From a bacterium (GTDB lineage Bacteria; Bacillota; Clostridia; Christensenellales; CAG-138): 64,000 bases of DNA. Every line of letters begins with the position of its first letter. The stretch's first letter is position 1. Of the stretch, positions 54,496-62,165 are shown one piece after another. The stretch lies in NCBI GenBank assembly GCA_022778545.1, contig JALFDW010000016.1, forward strand, positions 1 through 64,000, in the 5' to 3' direction. A model generated the notes under the pieces. It ran no database searches. It saw nothing but the letters and a program-made list of their open reading frames with translations, and was not told the origin of the DNA. Made by a program: the position numbers and the translations under genes.

Positions 54496-54897
54496 TTATT
54501 GCTTTGTTTCTTCGAGATAGACGTCAAGCAGGTCCGCAACGCGAAGCACTGTGCCGAGGCAGCGCGTCTCCTCCGTCCTGTAACGCGCCATGAGCGCGCT
54601 GCATTCGATGCTGCCGCATTCCTGCTCGACCTTCGCCACAAAGCCTGCGCAAAGCTGGCGGAAGCCTTCGGTAGCATGTGCTCTGCCTTTTGCGCGCAGA
54701 TATCCGAGCGCCGCCAACGCACCGCAGACCGCGCCGCAGGTGCGCTCACACCCCATGCCGCCGCCAAAGGCGCTCACGAGCTTGTGCGCACCCTCCGGCA
54801 GGCCAAGGCCGTAAGCATCGTTCGCAGCAAGCAGCAGCGTTTCCGCGCAGTTATAATCGCCTTTGAGATAATACTTTTCCACAAAATCACGCGTCAT
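54496..54897 (-). CDS. C_GCAxxG_C_C family protein
   Basis: 133 residues from ATG 54897 with GGAGGA upstream. The family pattern is complete: DYNCAETLLLAANDAYGL, then GGGMGCERTCGAVCGALAALG, and two later Cys (CGSIEC). The Cys set probably binds a metal cluster or a redox centre. The function of the family is not established. It is first in the anmK-nhaC run. Confidence 0.9.
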   Translation of the reverse strand: MTRDFVEKYYLKGDYNCAETLLLAANDAYGLGLPEGAHKLVSAFGGGMGCERTCGAVCGALAALGYLRAKGRAHATEGFRQLCAGFVAKVEQECGSIECSALMARYRTEETRCLGTVLRVADLLDVYLEETKQ

Positions 54898-54960
54898 GCG
54901 TTTTTCCTCCGGGCAGAATGTTTTTTTCAGTATATCACCTTTCCGCGCTTCAGCAAAGCC

Positions 54961-54989
54961 TTGCGGCAGAGTTTGCAATGCGCTATACT
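54961..54989 (+). promoter_or_regulatory. Promoter of the C39-like gene
   Basis: TTGCGG (54961-54966), a 17-bp spacer and TATACT (54984-54989). Confidence 0.6.
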
Positions 54990-55024
54990 ATTTGTCGAAC
55001 CCCGTTCTTGCAAAGGAGAATCCC

Positions 55025-55588
55025 ATGATCTATTACAACCAAAACGATTACGAACACATTCCATACCCCTCCGAAGCGAACCCACGCGCCACGATCAAGT
55101 GCAGCGGCTGCGGCATTTGTTCCGCCTGCATGGTCGTGGAGAACATGACGGAACACAAGCTCTCCGTGGAAGAGTGCGCAAAGCTTTCGCTTGCTGTCGG
55201 CGGACGCGATAACGCCGGAACGGACATGGAAAAGCTGGCACCCCCGCTCTGTGAACGTTTCGGCCTTACATTTGAGGCGACGGACGATAAGGAAAAGGTG
55301 CTGGATTTTCTCAACAACAACCGCGGCATGGTCATCGCCAACCCGGGCGGCGACCGGGAAGGGCACATCGGCCTTTTTACCACAACCGGCCATTACATCG
55401 TGCTTGCGGAAGCGCGGCAGCGCACCGTGCGCGTTCTCGACCCCAACCTCAAGCCGGACAGCTTTGACCGGGAAGGCCGCCGGGGCATGGTGTTCGTGGA
55501 CGGCGAAAACATCTATTGCGACATCGATTTGGTCGTGGAGGACTGCCTGAACCGTTCCCCCGCCTTCTTCCTGTTCCAGAAAGCCTGA
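55025..55588 (+). CDS. C39-like cysteine peptidase family protein, cytoplasmic
   Basis: 187 residues from ATG 55025, which follows AAGGAG. The papain-like C39 pattern is present: Cys29 in SGCGICSACMVVE, His123 in TTGHYIVLAE and Asp139/Asn141 in VLDPN. No signal peptide or transporter domain is attached, and there is no neighbouring ABC transporter, so it acts inside the cell or is a regulatory binding protein. The Cys-rich active-site segment (four Cys in 26-35) is unusual. Confidence 0.75.
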   Translation: MIYYNQNDYEHIPYPSEANPRATIKCSGCGICSACMVVENMTEHKLSVEECAKLSLAVGGRDNAGTDMEKLAPPLCERFGLTFEATDDKEKVLDFLNNNRGMVIANPGGDREGHIGLFTTTGHYIVLAEARQRTVRVLDPNLKPDSFDREGRRGMVFVDGENIYCDIDLVVEDCLNRSPAFFLFQKA

Positions 55589-55611
55589 TAACGCAGCGCT
55601 TTGCGCCGAGA

Positions 55612-55645
55612 GCGGCCGCTCACGCGGCCGCCCTCATCATTTTTT
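55612..55645 (+). terminator. Terminator after the C39-like gene
   Basis: 8-bp stem GCGGCCGC / GCGGCCGC with a 4-base loop, then a T-rich run (CATCATTTTTT). It overlaps the end of the convergent lipoprotein gene. Confidence 0.75.
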
Positions 55646-56612
55646 ATTTCCATTCCAGATATGTGTACCATTCAAGGAGCGCTGTTCCCTCCCCGCGGCA
55701 GAACGTAACGAACTTCGTCTCATCCCTGCCATACAGCGCTCGGGATATGGACTCCTTCCCCGCAAGATCACGCTTCACGGTTTCCACGATCAGGTATTCC
55801 GCACCCGGCTCCGGCACGATTTTTTCCGGCAGCGCGGCAGCATCGTATTCTTTCCGCGTAAGGATCGCATTTTCCGCACCCATCTGCAAAACGCGGATCC
55901 GCTCCGCCGGGAACTTCGCTTCGATGCTGACCTTGATGGAAGCGCCGCTCTCCCTGGATGCTCCATCCGCCGTGATCGTTTCCGTTTCATCAAAAGTCGT
56001 GCTGAAGCTCGCTCCTTCGGTCATCCCGCCCGTGAGCGAACTTCCCTGCCCCGCCGTAGCGTACACACTTCCGTCCGCGCTCTGATAGACCGGGTTGAGA
56101 TACCATGCGACGGTCTCCGTCTCAGCGGCTGCCGCAACATAGAGCACGGCTTCAAGGTCGATGCGCTTCGCATCCTCCGTATCGGTTATGGCCTGCCGAA
56201 CGCCGCTGATCCCCGGGTCGGAGATCATAATATATGCAGTGTCACCTTCCTCCACGCAGAAAAACCGGATGCCCTCCACACCCTCAAATCTGTAATCGAT
56301 CCATTCATACGTTTCGCCCGCGTCATCCGTGCGCGTCTCCCGCGTAAGCGTCGCATAAAGGCGGCCTTCATATGCCGCACTATCCTCTCCGTTGACGACG
56401 AGATCGCCGCCCGCAAGCGCGCCTGCATTGTCGTTGAAAAAACCGTCCCAATCGAACAGGTCAAGGTATTCCCTGGTCAGGAACACGCCGATCAGCCTGT
56501 CCCGCTCCGCGTTTCCCTGTGCGTCCCCTTCCTTCTTTGCAAGCTGGCAGCCCACAAAGGAGAACAGCACAACAAGCGCAATGCCCATCACAAGGAGCCT
56601 TCTATGTTTCAT
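55644..56612 (-). CDS. Lipoprotein of unknown function
   Basis: 322 residues from ATG 56612 (MKHRRLLVMGIALVVLFSFVGC, lipobox with Cys22). The mature part is beta-rich with many aromatic and acidic residues (DRLIGVFLTREYLDLFDWDG, ...ETYEWIDYRFEGVEGIRFF). Its start overlaps the end of the XRE gene by 11 bases, so it is translationally coupled. The tail resembles no family I recognise. Confidence 0.75.
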   Translation of the reverse strand: MKHRRLLVMGIALVVLFSFVGCQLAKKEGDAQGNAERDRLIGVFLTREYLDLFDWDGFFNDNAGALAGGDLVVNGEDSAAYEGRLYATLTRETRTDDAGETYEWIDYRFEGVEGIRFFCVEEGDTAYIMISDPGISGVRQAITDTEDAKRIDLEAVLYVAAAAETETVAWYLNPVYQSADGSVYATAGQGSSLTGGMTEGASFSTTFDETETITADGASRESGASIKVSIEAKFPAERIRVLQMGAENAILTRKEYDAAALPEKIVPEPGAEYLIVETVKRDLAGKESISRALYGRDETKFVTFCRGEGTALLEWYTYLEWK

Positions 56613-56832
56613 ACTCGTTTTCCTCCAGATTTCCATCGAATTTCAGGATGTCCCCCACATCGCAGTGGAGAAAATAACAGATGCGGTTCACGGTGCCGAA
56701 CCGGATGCCCTTCGCCTTGCCGCTGCGCAGGATGGAAAGATTGGCCTCCGTGATGCCCACAAGCGCACATAGTTCCTTTGACGTCATCCCGCGCGCCTTG
56801 AGCACTTCCTCCAAATGAACCTTGATCGCCAT
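56602..56832 (-). CDS. Small XRE-family helix-turn-helix regulator
   Basis: 76 residues from ATG 56832 with AGGAGG 7 bases upstream. The helix-turn-helix is LEEVLKARGMTSKELCALVGITEANLSILRSGKAKGIRFGTV, of the YozG/XRE type typically paired with DUF2975 membrane proteins. It lies 12 bases after the DUF2975-like gene and overlaps the lipoprotein gene, so the three are one operon. It may repress the operon via the palindrome at 57840. Confidence 0.9.
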   Translation of the reverse strand: MAIKVHLEEVLKARGMTSKELCALVGITEANLSILRSGKAKGIRFGTVNRICYFLHCDVGDILKFDGNLEENEYET

Positions 56833-56844
56833 GCGCACGCCTCC

Positions 56845-57816
56845 TCAAATGAAGCTGTCATTTTCATCCTTCAGACACTTGTTCTCCCGGATGTATTGCG
56901 AAAGCAGAAGCACGCAAAGCACGAACGCGGCGGAAAGCAGCGGAAGCTCAGCAACTGCATTGATGGAAAGCAGGCGCCGGAAGAACACAAGCTGCAGCAG
57001 GTTGAACACGACGTTGGTGAGCACGCTCACGGCAAGCGCGCATCCGCACAGGTGGGAGAGCCGCCCTGCTGCAGCAATCGCCGCTTCGGAATAGCGCGCG
57101 TGTGCCTGCTCCCTGAGCAGCGTGAATGCCGCATGCGCCACGAGCACATCCAGCACATATGGCAGCGCGTCTACAATGTACCGGAGCACAAGGAACGCAT
57201 AACTCAGCCGCAGCAGCCCCTGGCTGCTTCCGGTGTTGCTCTCCCGCAGCGCGGCGATGGAATCAACAAGCTCCCCGAAGCATGTGCCGAAAGCAGCGCA
57301 GACGAACAGCACGGAAAGCGCGCACAGCAGCGCCGCAAGGCATTTTTGCATCCCCGGAAGATCCGCAGCAAAAAAGCGCCTCAGCATGCGCAGCAGAACA
57401 TACCCCAGCAGCACGGAATAAACGATGATGCCCAACACGGCTTTTGCAATGGGCTGCCCCTCCGCACTGCCGTAAAACTGCCCCAGCAGGCCGGGGTTAA
57501 TCATCCAATACAGCACCGGGAAGAGCGCCGCGCTCAGCACGGGCAAAAGCGCATCCTCCGGGCAAAGCGCCCGCCTGCGCCGGATGAGGAGCAGCCCGCT
57601 CGCCGGGAGCAGGCAGACTGCGCCGTACAGCACAAGCGCCGCCGCGTTGCCCACGCTACCCGAAAGCGAGAGAGCGCGCAGGCACAGGCCGAGCTGTTCA
57701 AACGGGAATGCTGCCGCCGCAGTGAATATCCCGGGCAGGGCAGCGCTCCCCAATTGCGCCGCCATGCAAAGCACCGCCACAGCGGCGAGGGCAGCATAAA
57801 AGCCCTTCTGTTTCAT
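56845..57816 (-). CDS. DUF2975-like membrane protein
   Basis: 323 residues with about eight membrane segments and the C-terminal tail ENKCLKDENDSFI, which resembles the conserved end (NK.LKEEND.TI) of DUF2975 proteins that occur with small XRE regulators. It is longer than most of that family, with an extra N-terminal half. GGAGG lies 4 bases upstream of the ATG. Function unknown; membrane-sensing of a signal passed to the XRE partner is a reasonable guess. Confidence 0.72.
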   Translation of the reverse strand: MKQKGFYAALAAVAVLCMAAQLGSAALPGIFTAAAAFPFEQLGLCLRALSLSGSVGNAAALVLYGAVCLLPASGLLLIRRRRALCPEDALLPVLSAALFPVLYWMINPGLLGQFYGSAEGQPIAKAVLGIIVYSVLLGYVLLRMLRRFFAADLPGMQKCLAALLCALSVLFVCAAFGTCFGELVDSIAALRESNTGSSQGLLRLSYAFLVLRYIVDALPYVLDVLVAHAAFTLLREQAHARYSEAAIAAAGRLSHLCGCALAVSVLTNVVFNLLQLVFFRRLLSINAVAELPLLSAAFVLCVLLLSQYIRENKCLKDENDSFI

Positions 57817-57839
57817 AACGCCTCCTAAATTATTGTTAA

Positions 57840-57886
57840 GCGATAATCTTTATGGGTAGTGTACAACGCAAATTATCGTTTGTCAA
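57840..57886 (-). promoter_or_regulatory. Promoter and inverted repeat of the membrane protein/XRE/lipoprotein operon
   Basis: Minus strand: TTGACA (57881-57886), a 17-bp spacer and TACACT (57858-57863). An inverted repeat GCGATAAT (57840-57847) / ATTATCGT (57872-57879) flanks the -10 and overlaps the spacer, a likely operator for the XRE protein. Confidence 0.6.
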
Positions 57887-57910
57887 TAATTTTATATGTA
57901 TTAAACATGC

Positions 57911-57941
57911 AAAAAGGCCGGAGAAAACACTCCGGCTTTTT
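57911..57941. terminator. Terminator of the feo operon
   Basis: Stem AAAAAGGCCGGAG / CTCCGGCTTTTT with a one-base bulge. On the reverse strand it follows the small Cys-rich gene by 16 bases and ends in a T-run. Confidence 0.85.
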
Positions 57942-57956
57942 GCATTATGGAAGTCC

Positions 57957-58133
57957 TTACTTTCCGTGGCACTTGCCCGCATAAGGGCAGCCGCAGCAAC
58001 CGCCGCCGCAGCCGCCTTCGTGGGCATGCTTCTTTTTATCGCGGTGCATGGCCCAAAGAGAGAGGGCAAGGAGCACCGCCACGGCGAAGCCCACCAAAAT
58101 GGTGGCAAGGTTATCCGAAATGAACTGCAGCAT
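57957..58133 (-). CDS. FeoB-associated Cys-rich membrane protein
   Basis: 58 residues. One membrane helix (ATILVGFAVAVLLALSLWAM) precedes a His/Lys segment and a Cys/Gly-rich tail (HEGGCGGGCCGCPYAGKCHG). This is the standard small companion of FeoB in Bacillota. It lies 36 bases after feoB in the same operon. Its exact function is not known; metal binding is likely. Confidence 0.88.
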   Translation of the reverse strand: MLQFISDNLATILVGFAVAVLLALSLWAMHRDKKKHAHEGGCGGGCCGCPYAGKCHGK

Positions 58134-58169
58134 GGTTTGCGCCTCCTTTCATGCTCTGCTTTGATGTGT

Positions 58170-60338
58170 TCATGCTCCAAGCTTCGTCCGCATCGTAAGG
58201 TGGCCGGATTCCCGGTAAGGCCGGAACAGCAGCCAACCGAATGCCGCAAGGCAGAGGAGCGCCGCCACGGTGCCGATGCCGAACGTGCCAGCGGAGAACC
58301 AAACGCCAAGCTGATATACGATGAGCGAGACCGCATAGGCAAACACGCACTGGTAACCGACCGCGAAGCAGGTCCATTTCGCATTGGCCATCTCCCGCCT
58401 GATCGCACCGATTGCCGCAAAGCAGGGCGCGCAGAGCAGGTTGAAGATCAGGAAGCAATATGCGCCAAGCGGCGAGAATACTGCCGCGATGGGGGCAAGC
58501 TCGTTGAACATGCCGTTTTCGACCAACTCCAGCGCGTCGCCTGCCACACCATAGAGCACACCGAACACGCCGACGACCTCTTCCTTCGCAACGAGGCCCA
58601 TGATGGTCGCTACGCTCGATTGCCACGTGCCAAAGCCCAGCGGCTTGAAGATGGGGGCGATTGCACCGCCGATGGCAGCAAGGATGCTCGCATCCATATC
58701 CTCCACCATCCGGAACGCGCCTTCCACAACGCCAAAGCTCTTCAGGAACCAGATGAGGATGCTCGAAGCAAGGATGATCGTGCCGGCTTTCTTAATGAAT
58801 GACCAGCCGCGTTCCCACATGCTGCGCAGCACATTGACCGCACTCGGGGCATGGTAGGCGGGAAGTTCCATGACGAACGGAGCCGGATCCCCGCGGAACA
58901 TCTTCGTTTTCTTCAAAATGATGCCGCTTATGATGATGGCTGCAACGCCGACAAAGTACGCCGAAGGGGCAACCCACCACGCGCCGCCGAAGATCGCGCC
59001 GGCGATCAGGGCAACGATGGGCATTTTCGCGCCACAGGGAATGAACGTCGTCGTCATGATGGTCATTTTGCGGTCGCGGTCGTTTTCAATGGTGCGAGAG
59101 GCCATGATGCCCGGAATACCGCAGCCGGAGCCGATCAGCATGGGGATGAAGCTCTTGCCGGAAAGGCCAAACTTGCGGAAGATACGGTCCATAATAAACG
59201 CGACGCGCGCCATGTAGCCGACGTCCTCAAGAATGGCAAGGAACAGAAACAGCACGAGCATCTGCGGCACGAAGCCGATCACCGCGCCCACGCCGCCGAC
59301 GATGCCATCCACAATGAGGCCGATGAGCCAATCCGCAGTGCCGATGCCCGCAAGCCAATCCCCAATCGGCCCCTGAATCCATTCGCCGACAAACACATCG
59401 TTCGTAAAATCGGTCACGATGCTGCCGATGGTGCTGACGGAAACGTAATAAACAAGCGTCATCACCAGCGCGAAGATCGGCAGTGCCAGGAAGCGGTTGG
59501 TCACGACCCGGTCGATCTTATCCGAAACCGTCAGGTTCTCCTTGCGGGGCTTTTTATGTACACAGGCCGTCATCAGGCGGCTGATGTATGCATAGCGCTC
59601 GTTGGTGATGATTGATTCTGCATCATCGTCAAGCTCCTGCTCGCACTCTGCGATATGCGTCTCGATGTGCGCGAGCACTTCCGCATCCAGGTTGAGCTGA
59701 TCCTTCACGCGCTCATCCCGTTCAAAGAGCTTCACGGCATACCAGCGCAGCTGCGTAGGCTCCACCTTTCCTTCAAGCGATTCTTCAATGTGGGCAATCG
59801 CATGCTCTACCGTTCCGCCAAACACGGAAGGCAGGTTTTCGCGCGTACCGGATTTTGCAAGTTCTGCTGCGCGCTGTGCCGCCTTTTGGCTCCCCTCGCC
59901 CTTAAGTGCGGAGGTTTCGATAATCTCACAGCCAAGCGCGTCGGAAAGCTTCTTTACATCGATCCTGTCGCCGTTTTTGCGCACAATATCCATCATGTTG
60001 AGCGCGATCACCATCGGCACACCGACTTCGAGCAGCTGCGTGGTCAAATACAGGTTTCGCTCGATGTTGGAACCGTCCACGATGTTGAGGATCGCATCCG
60101 GCTTATCATTGATGAGGTAATTCCGCGCAATGACCTCCTCCAATGTGTAAGGGGAAAGGGAGTAAATGCCCGGCAGGTCCTGTATGATAACATCCTTTTC
60201 GCCGCGCAGTTTGCCCTCCTTCTTTTCCACGGTAACGCCCGGCCAGTTGCCAACATACTGCGTGCTGCCGGTCAGATCGTTGAACATGGTGGTCTTGCCG
60301 CAATTCGGGTTACCGGCAAGCGCAATCTTGATGCTCAT
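58170..60338 (-). CDS. feoB: Ferrous iron transporter FeoB
   Basis: 722 residues from ATG 60338, preceded by GGAGGAG. The N-terminal G domain has G1 GNPNCGKTTMFN, G3 DLPGIYSLSPYTLEE and G4 NMMD. After it comes the helical GDI segment, then the membrane part with the two Gate motifs (IPMLIGSGCGIPGIMASRTI and a later one with CAPCFAAIGAIRREM). It takes up Fe2+ across the membrane using GTP. It is preceded by two feoA genes and followed by the Cys-rich protein. Confidence 0.97.
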   Translation of the reverse strand: MSIKIALAGNPNCGKTTMFNDLTGSTQYVGNWPGVTVEKKEGKLRGEKDVIIQDLPGIYSLSPYTLEEVIARNYLINDKPDAILNIVDGSNIERNLYLTTQLLEVGVPMVIALNMMDIVRKNGDRIDVKKLSDALGCEIIETSALKGEGSQKAAQRAAELAKSGTRENLPSVFGGTVEHAIAHIEESLEGKVEPTQLRWYAVKLFERDERVKDQLNLDAEVLAHIETHIAECEQELDDDAESIITNERYAYISRLMTACVHKKPRKENLTVSDKIDRVVTNRFLALPIFALVMTLVYYVSVSTIGSIVTDFTNDVFVGEWIQGPIGDWLAGIGTADWLIGLIVDGIVGGVGAVIGFVPQMLVLFLFLAILEDVGYMARVAFIMDRIFRKFGLSGKSFIPMLIGSGCGIPGIMASRTIENDRDRKMTIMTTTFIPCGAKMPIVALIAGAIFGGAWWVAPSAYFVGVAAIIISGIILKKTKMFRGDPAPFVMELPAYHAPSAVNVLRSMWERGWSFIKKAGTIILASSILIWFLKSFGVVEGAFRMVEDMDASILAAIGGAIAPIFKPLGFGTWQSSVATIMGLVAKEEVVGVFGVLYGVAGDALELVENGMFNELAPIAAVFSPLGAYCFLIFNLLCAPCFAAIGAIRREMANAKWTCFAVGYQCVFAYAVSLIVYQLGVWFSAGTFGIGTVAALLCLAAFGWLLFRPYRESGHLTMRTKLGA

Positions 60339-60352
60339 TGTTTTTCTCCTCC

Positions 60353-60574
60353 TTATACAATCTCGATCATTTCGCAATCGGCCCTGCGCACGGAAAGCTC
60401 GTAATTGCGCACAGTCACCTCAATAGGGTCACCCAACGGCGCCACTTTGCGCACATAGACCTCCGTGCCCTTGGTGATCCCCATGTCCATGATGCGCCGT
60501 TTCACCGCGCCTTCCCCATGCAGGCGTGCCACAACGGCCGTCTCCCCAACCTTCACATCTCTCAGCGTTTTCAT
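60353..60574 (-). CDS. feoA: FeoA-family protein (proximal copy)
   Basis: 73 residues: an SH3-like FeoA fold with MKTLRDVKVGETAVVARLHG, KRRIMDMGITKGTEVYVRKV and DPIEVTVRNYELSVRRAD. It is 14 bases before feoB. It probably binds FeoB and modulates transport. Confidence 0.94.
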   Translation of the reverse strand: MKTLRDVKVGETAVVARLHGEGAVKRRIMDMGITKGTEVYVRKVAPLGDPIEVTVRNYELSVRRADCEMIEIV

Positions 60575-60621
60575 CGTAAACCCTCCTTTGTTTTTCCCTC
60601 TCTTTTCACCTTGCCGCAGCC

Positions 60622-60834
60622 TTATACCAGGATGCGGTTTGCCATGCCGCGGTCAAGCGCGATGCGCGTTCCCTTCACGGAAAGAATCATGTTTCCGCCT
60701 GTTTCGCTCACCACCGTCACGCATTCGCCTACTACAAAGCCAAGCTCCGCAAGGTGCTGGCGCACCTCATCCTTTCCGGTGATTTTCCGGATATAATTGC
60801 TCTCTCCATTCTTTGCCATCGTCAAAGGCATCAT
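60622..60834 (-). CDS. feoA: FeoA-family protein (distal copy)
   Basis: 70 residues, first gene of the operon, preceded by AAGGAG. It has the FeoA core (YIRKITGKDEVRQHLAELGFVVGECVTVV, then GGNMILSVKGTRIALDRGMANRI). Two FeoA copies before FeoB are common in Clostridia. Transcription begins within the tandem DtxR-like boxes at 60859-60956. Confidence 0.92.
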   Translation of the reverse strand: MMPLTMAKNGESNYIRKITGKDEVRQHLAELGFVVGECVTVVSETGGNMILSVKGTRIALDRGMANRILV

Positions 60835-60858
60835 CGCGCACTCCTTCCTCCCGCTTTA

Positions 60859-60956
60859 TTAGGTTTTTATAACCTAACTTATGTTTTAAATATATGGGTT
60901 AGATTTTCCTAACCCTTTGCGTCGTTAAGTTTAATTCATCTAACTTATTTTGTCAA
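60859..60956 (-). promoter_or_regulatory. feo promoter with DtxR/IdeR-type iron boxes
   Basis: Minus strand: TTGACA (60951-60956), a 17-bp spacer and TAAACT (60928-60933). Box 1 at 60859-60877 is TTAGGTTTTTATAACCTAA, matching the outer arms of the DtxR/IdeR consensus (TTAGGTT...AACCTAA). Box 2 at 60896-60915 is GGGTTAG-N6-CTAACCC. A weaker arm pair TAAGTT / AACTTA (60926-60947) overlaps the -10. Repression by an iron-sensing DtxR-family protein under iron excess is the likely control; which regulator is inference. Confidence 0.8.
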
Positions 60957-61346
60957 TCACTTTTTTGCCTTCTCCGCAGCTTTTTTCTCTTCAATCCGCA
61001 CAACCCGGTATCCCGCAAGCGCAACGATCTGCCGGATGCGCCCTTCCGCCAAGGGGTCCTTTGCGCGCAGCAGCATATGCCCATGCGCCGCGTCCGCCTG
61101 TGCCCACATCCCTTCCTGCCCATTGAACGCGTTCTCAAGCCGGGCGGCGCAATTGGCACAATGCATGCCTTCTACGGCAACATGATATGCATAAGGATAA
61201 TGGTTTTTGTCCGCATCCTTCACCGGCATCCGTTTTTCCTTTTCCACGGACGCGCCGCAGCAGCCGGAAGAAAGCTTTTTCATGTAGGATCTTATACCGA
61301 AGACGATAAGCGCGATCAACACCGTAACAAGAATTGCAGTTTCCAT
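60957..61346 (-). CDS. Membrane-anchored HMA domain protein
   Basis: 129 residues from ATG 61346 with AAGGAG upstream. An N-terminal membrane helix (AILVTVLIALIVFGIRSYM) is followed by a Cys-rich SSGCCGAS and an HMA metal-binding domain with GMHCANCAARLENAF, so it binds metal ions through the paired Cys. The stop codon lies just beyond the feo promoter -35. A DtxR-like box sits over its promoter, so it belongs to the same iron regulon. A role in passing metal to or from FeoB is inference. Confidence 0.8.
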   Translation of the reverse strand: METAILVTVLIALIVFGIRSYMKKLSSGCCGASVEKEKRMPVKDADKNHYPYAYHVAVEGMHCANCAARLENAFNGQEGMWAQADAAHGHMLLRAKDPLAEGRIRQIVALAGYRVVRIEEKKAAEKAKK

Positions 61347-61396
61347 GCCCTTTCTCCTTTTCGGGCCGCAGCGACCGCCGCGATCCGCACATTTAC

Positions 61397-61450
61397 AGTT
61401 AGCTTTGCCTAACTCGCATGTATTTTAGAGCGCCGCCTGCGCATTGTCAA
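61397..61450 (-). promoter_or_regulatory. Promoter of the HMA gene with DtxR-like box
   Basis: Minus strand TTGACA (61445-61450), a 17-bp spacer and TAAAAT (61422-61427). Directly downstream lies AGTTAG-N6-CTAACT (61397-61414), with the same TTAG/CTAA core as the feo boxes. Confidence 0.7.
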
Positions 61451-61483
61451 CGTTTTTCTCGCCTGTTCCCCATCGTTCTTAAA

Positions 61484-61512
61484 TTGACACACCCTCCCCA
61501 TAATGTTATATT
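61484..61512 (+). promoter_or_regulatory. Promoter of the membrane protein/decarboxylase pair
   Basis: TTGACA (61484-61489), a 17-bp spacer and TATATT (61507-61512). Confidence 0.75.
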
Positions 61513-61541
61513 ACTCATATCAAGCCGAACGAGGTGTTTCC

Positions 61542-62165
61542 ATGTATCAACAACATCTGCAAAACGAAAAAAGCACTTCCCTCATGGATTTCCTGCTTGT
61601 GGTCGTATTCCTGCTGCTCGCTGTCTTTATGCGGCAGATCGTTGATTTCTGCGCAGCCCTGCCCACGCCCTGGCGCAGCATCAGCCAGCTTGTCCTGTTT
61701 GCCGCATTTGTCGGCATCTGCCTCTTTGTTTACAAGCGGCGCATCTGCTCCTTCCGCTATACCGTCATTTTTGAAGAAGCGCCGGAAGGCCAGCTCGACC
61801 GTTACGGCAACCAGCTCGTGTGGCCCTGGCCGGTCGGCACGGTGCTCTTTGAGCGCATGGTCAGCAACAAAGGGAAGATCGCTGAAGAGATCACTCCTGC
61901 CGAACTCGTGGCGCTCGTGAAGCCGAACGAGGCGCTGCCCGCCGAGCTCTTTCCCAAGAAGCCCGGTTTCTTCAGCACCGAGCGCATGACGCGCTGCTCC
62001 CGCAAAACGGCAAGCACCCTTGTGTTTCTGCGGAACGGGAAGCCCGGCTGCATCCTGTTCCACCCCGATGAAACGCTGACCGCCCACATCGAAACCCTGC
62101 TTGCCGCAAAGCACGAAGCCGAAGCGCAGGCAGCCGCCGGGCAAGCGGAGCAGGCCGATGCATAA
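61542..62165 (+). CDS. Membrane protein of unknown function
   Basis: 207 residues from ATG 61542 with GAGGTG upstream. Two membrane helices (FLLVVVFLLLAVFMRQIVDF and SQLVLFAAFVGICLFVYKRR) precede a soluble domain with VIFEEAPEGQLDRYGNQLVWPWPVGTVLFERMV. I recognise no family. Its end overlaps the next start codon by 8 bases (ATGCATAA), so it is coupled to the decarboxylase. Confidence 0.7.
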   Translation: MYQQHLQNEKSTSLMDFLLVVVFLLLAVFMRQIVDFCAALPTPWRSISQLVLFAAFVGICLFVYKRRICSFRYTVIFEEAPEGQLDRYGNQLVWPWPVGTVLFERMVSNKGKIAEEITPAELVALVKPNEALPAELFPKKPGFFSTERMTRCSRKTASTLVFLRNGKPGCILFHPDETLTAHIETLLAAKHEAEAQAAAGQAEQADA

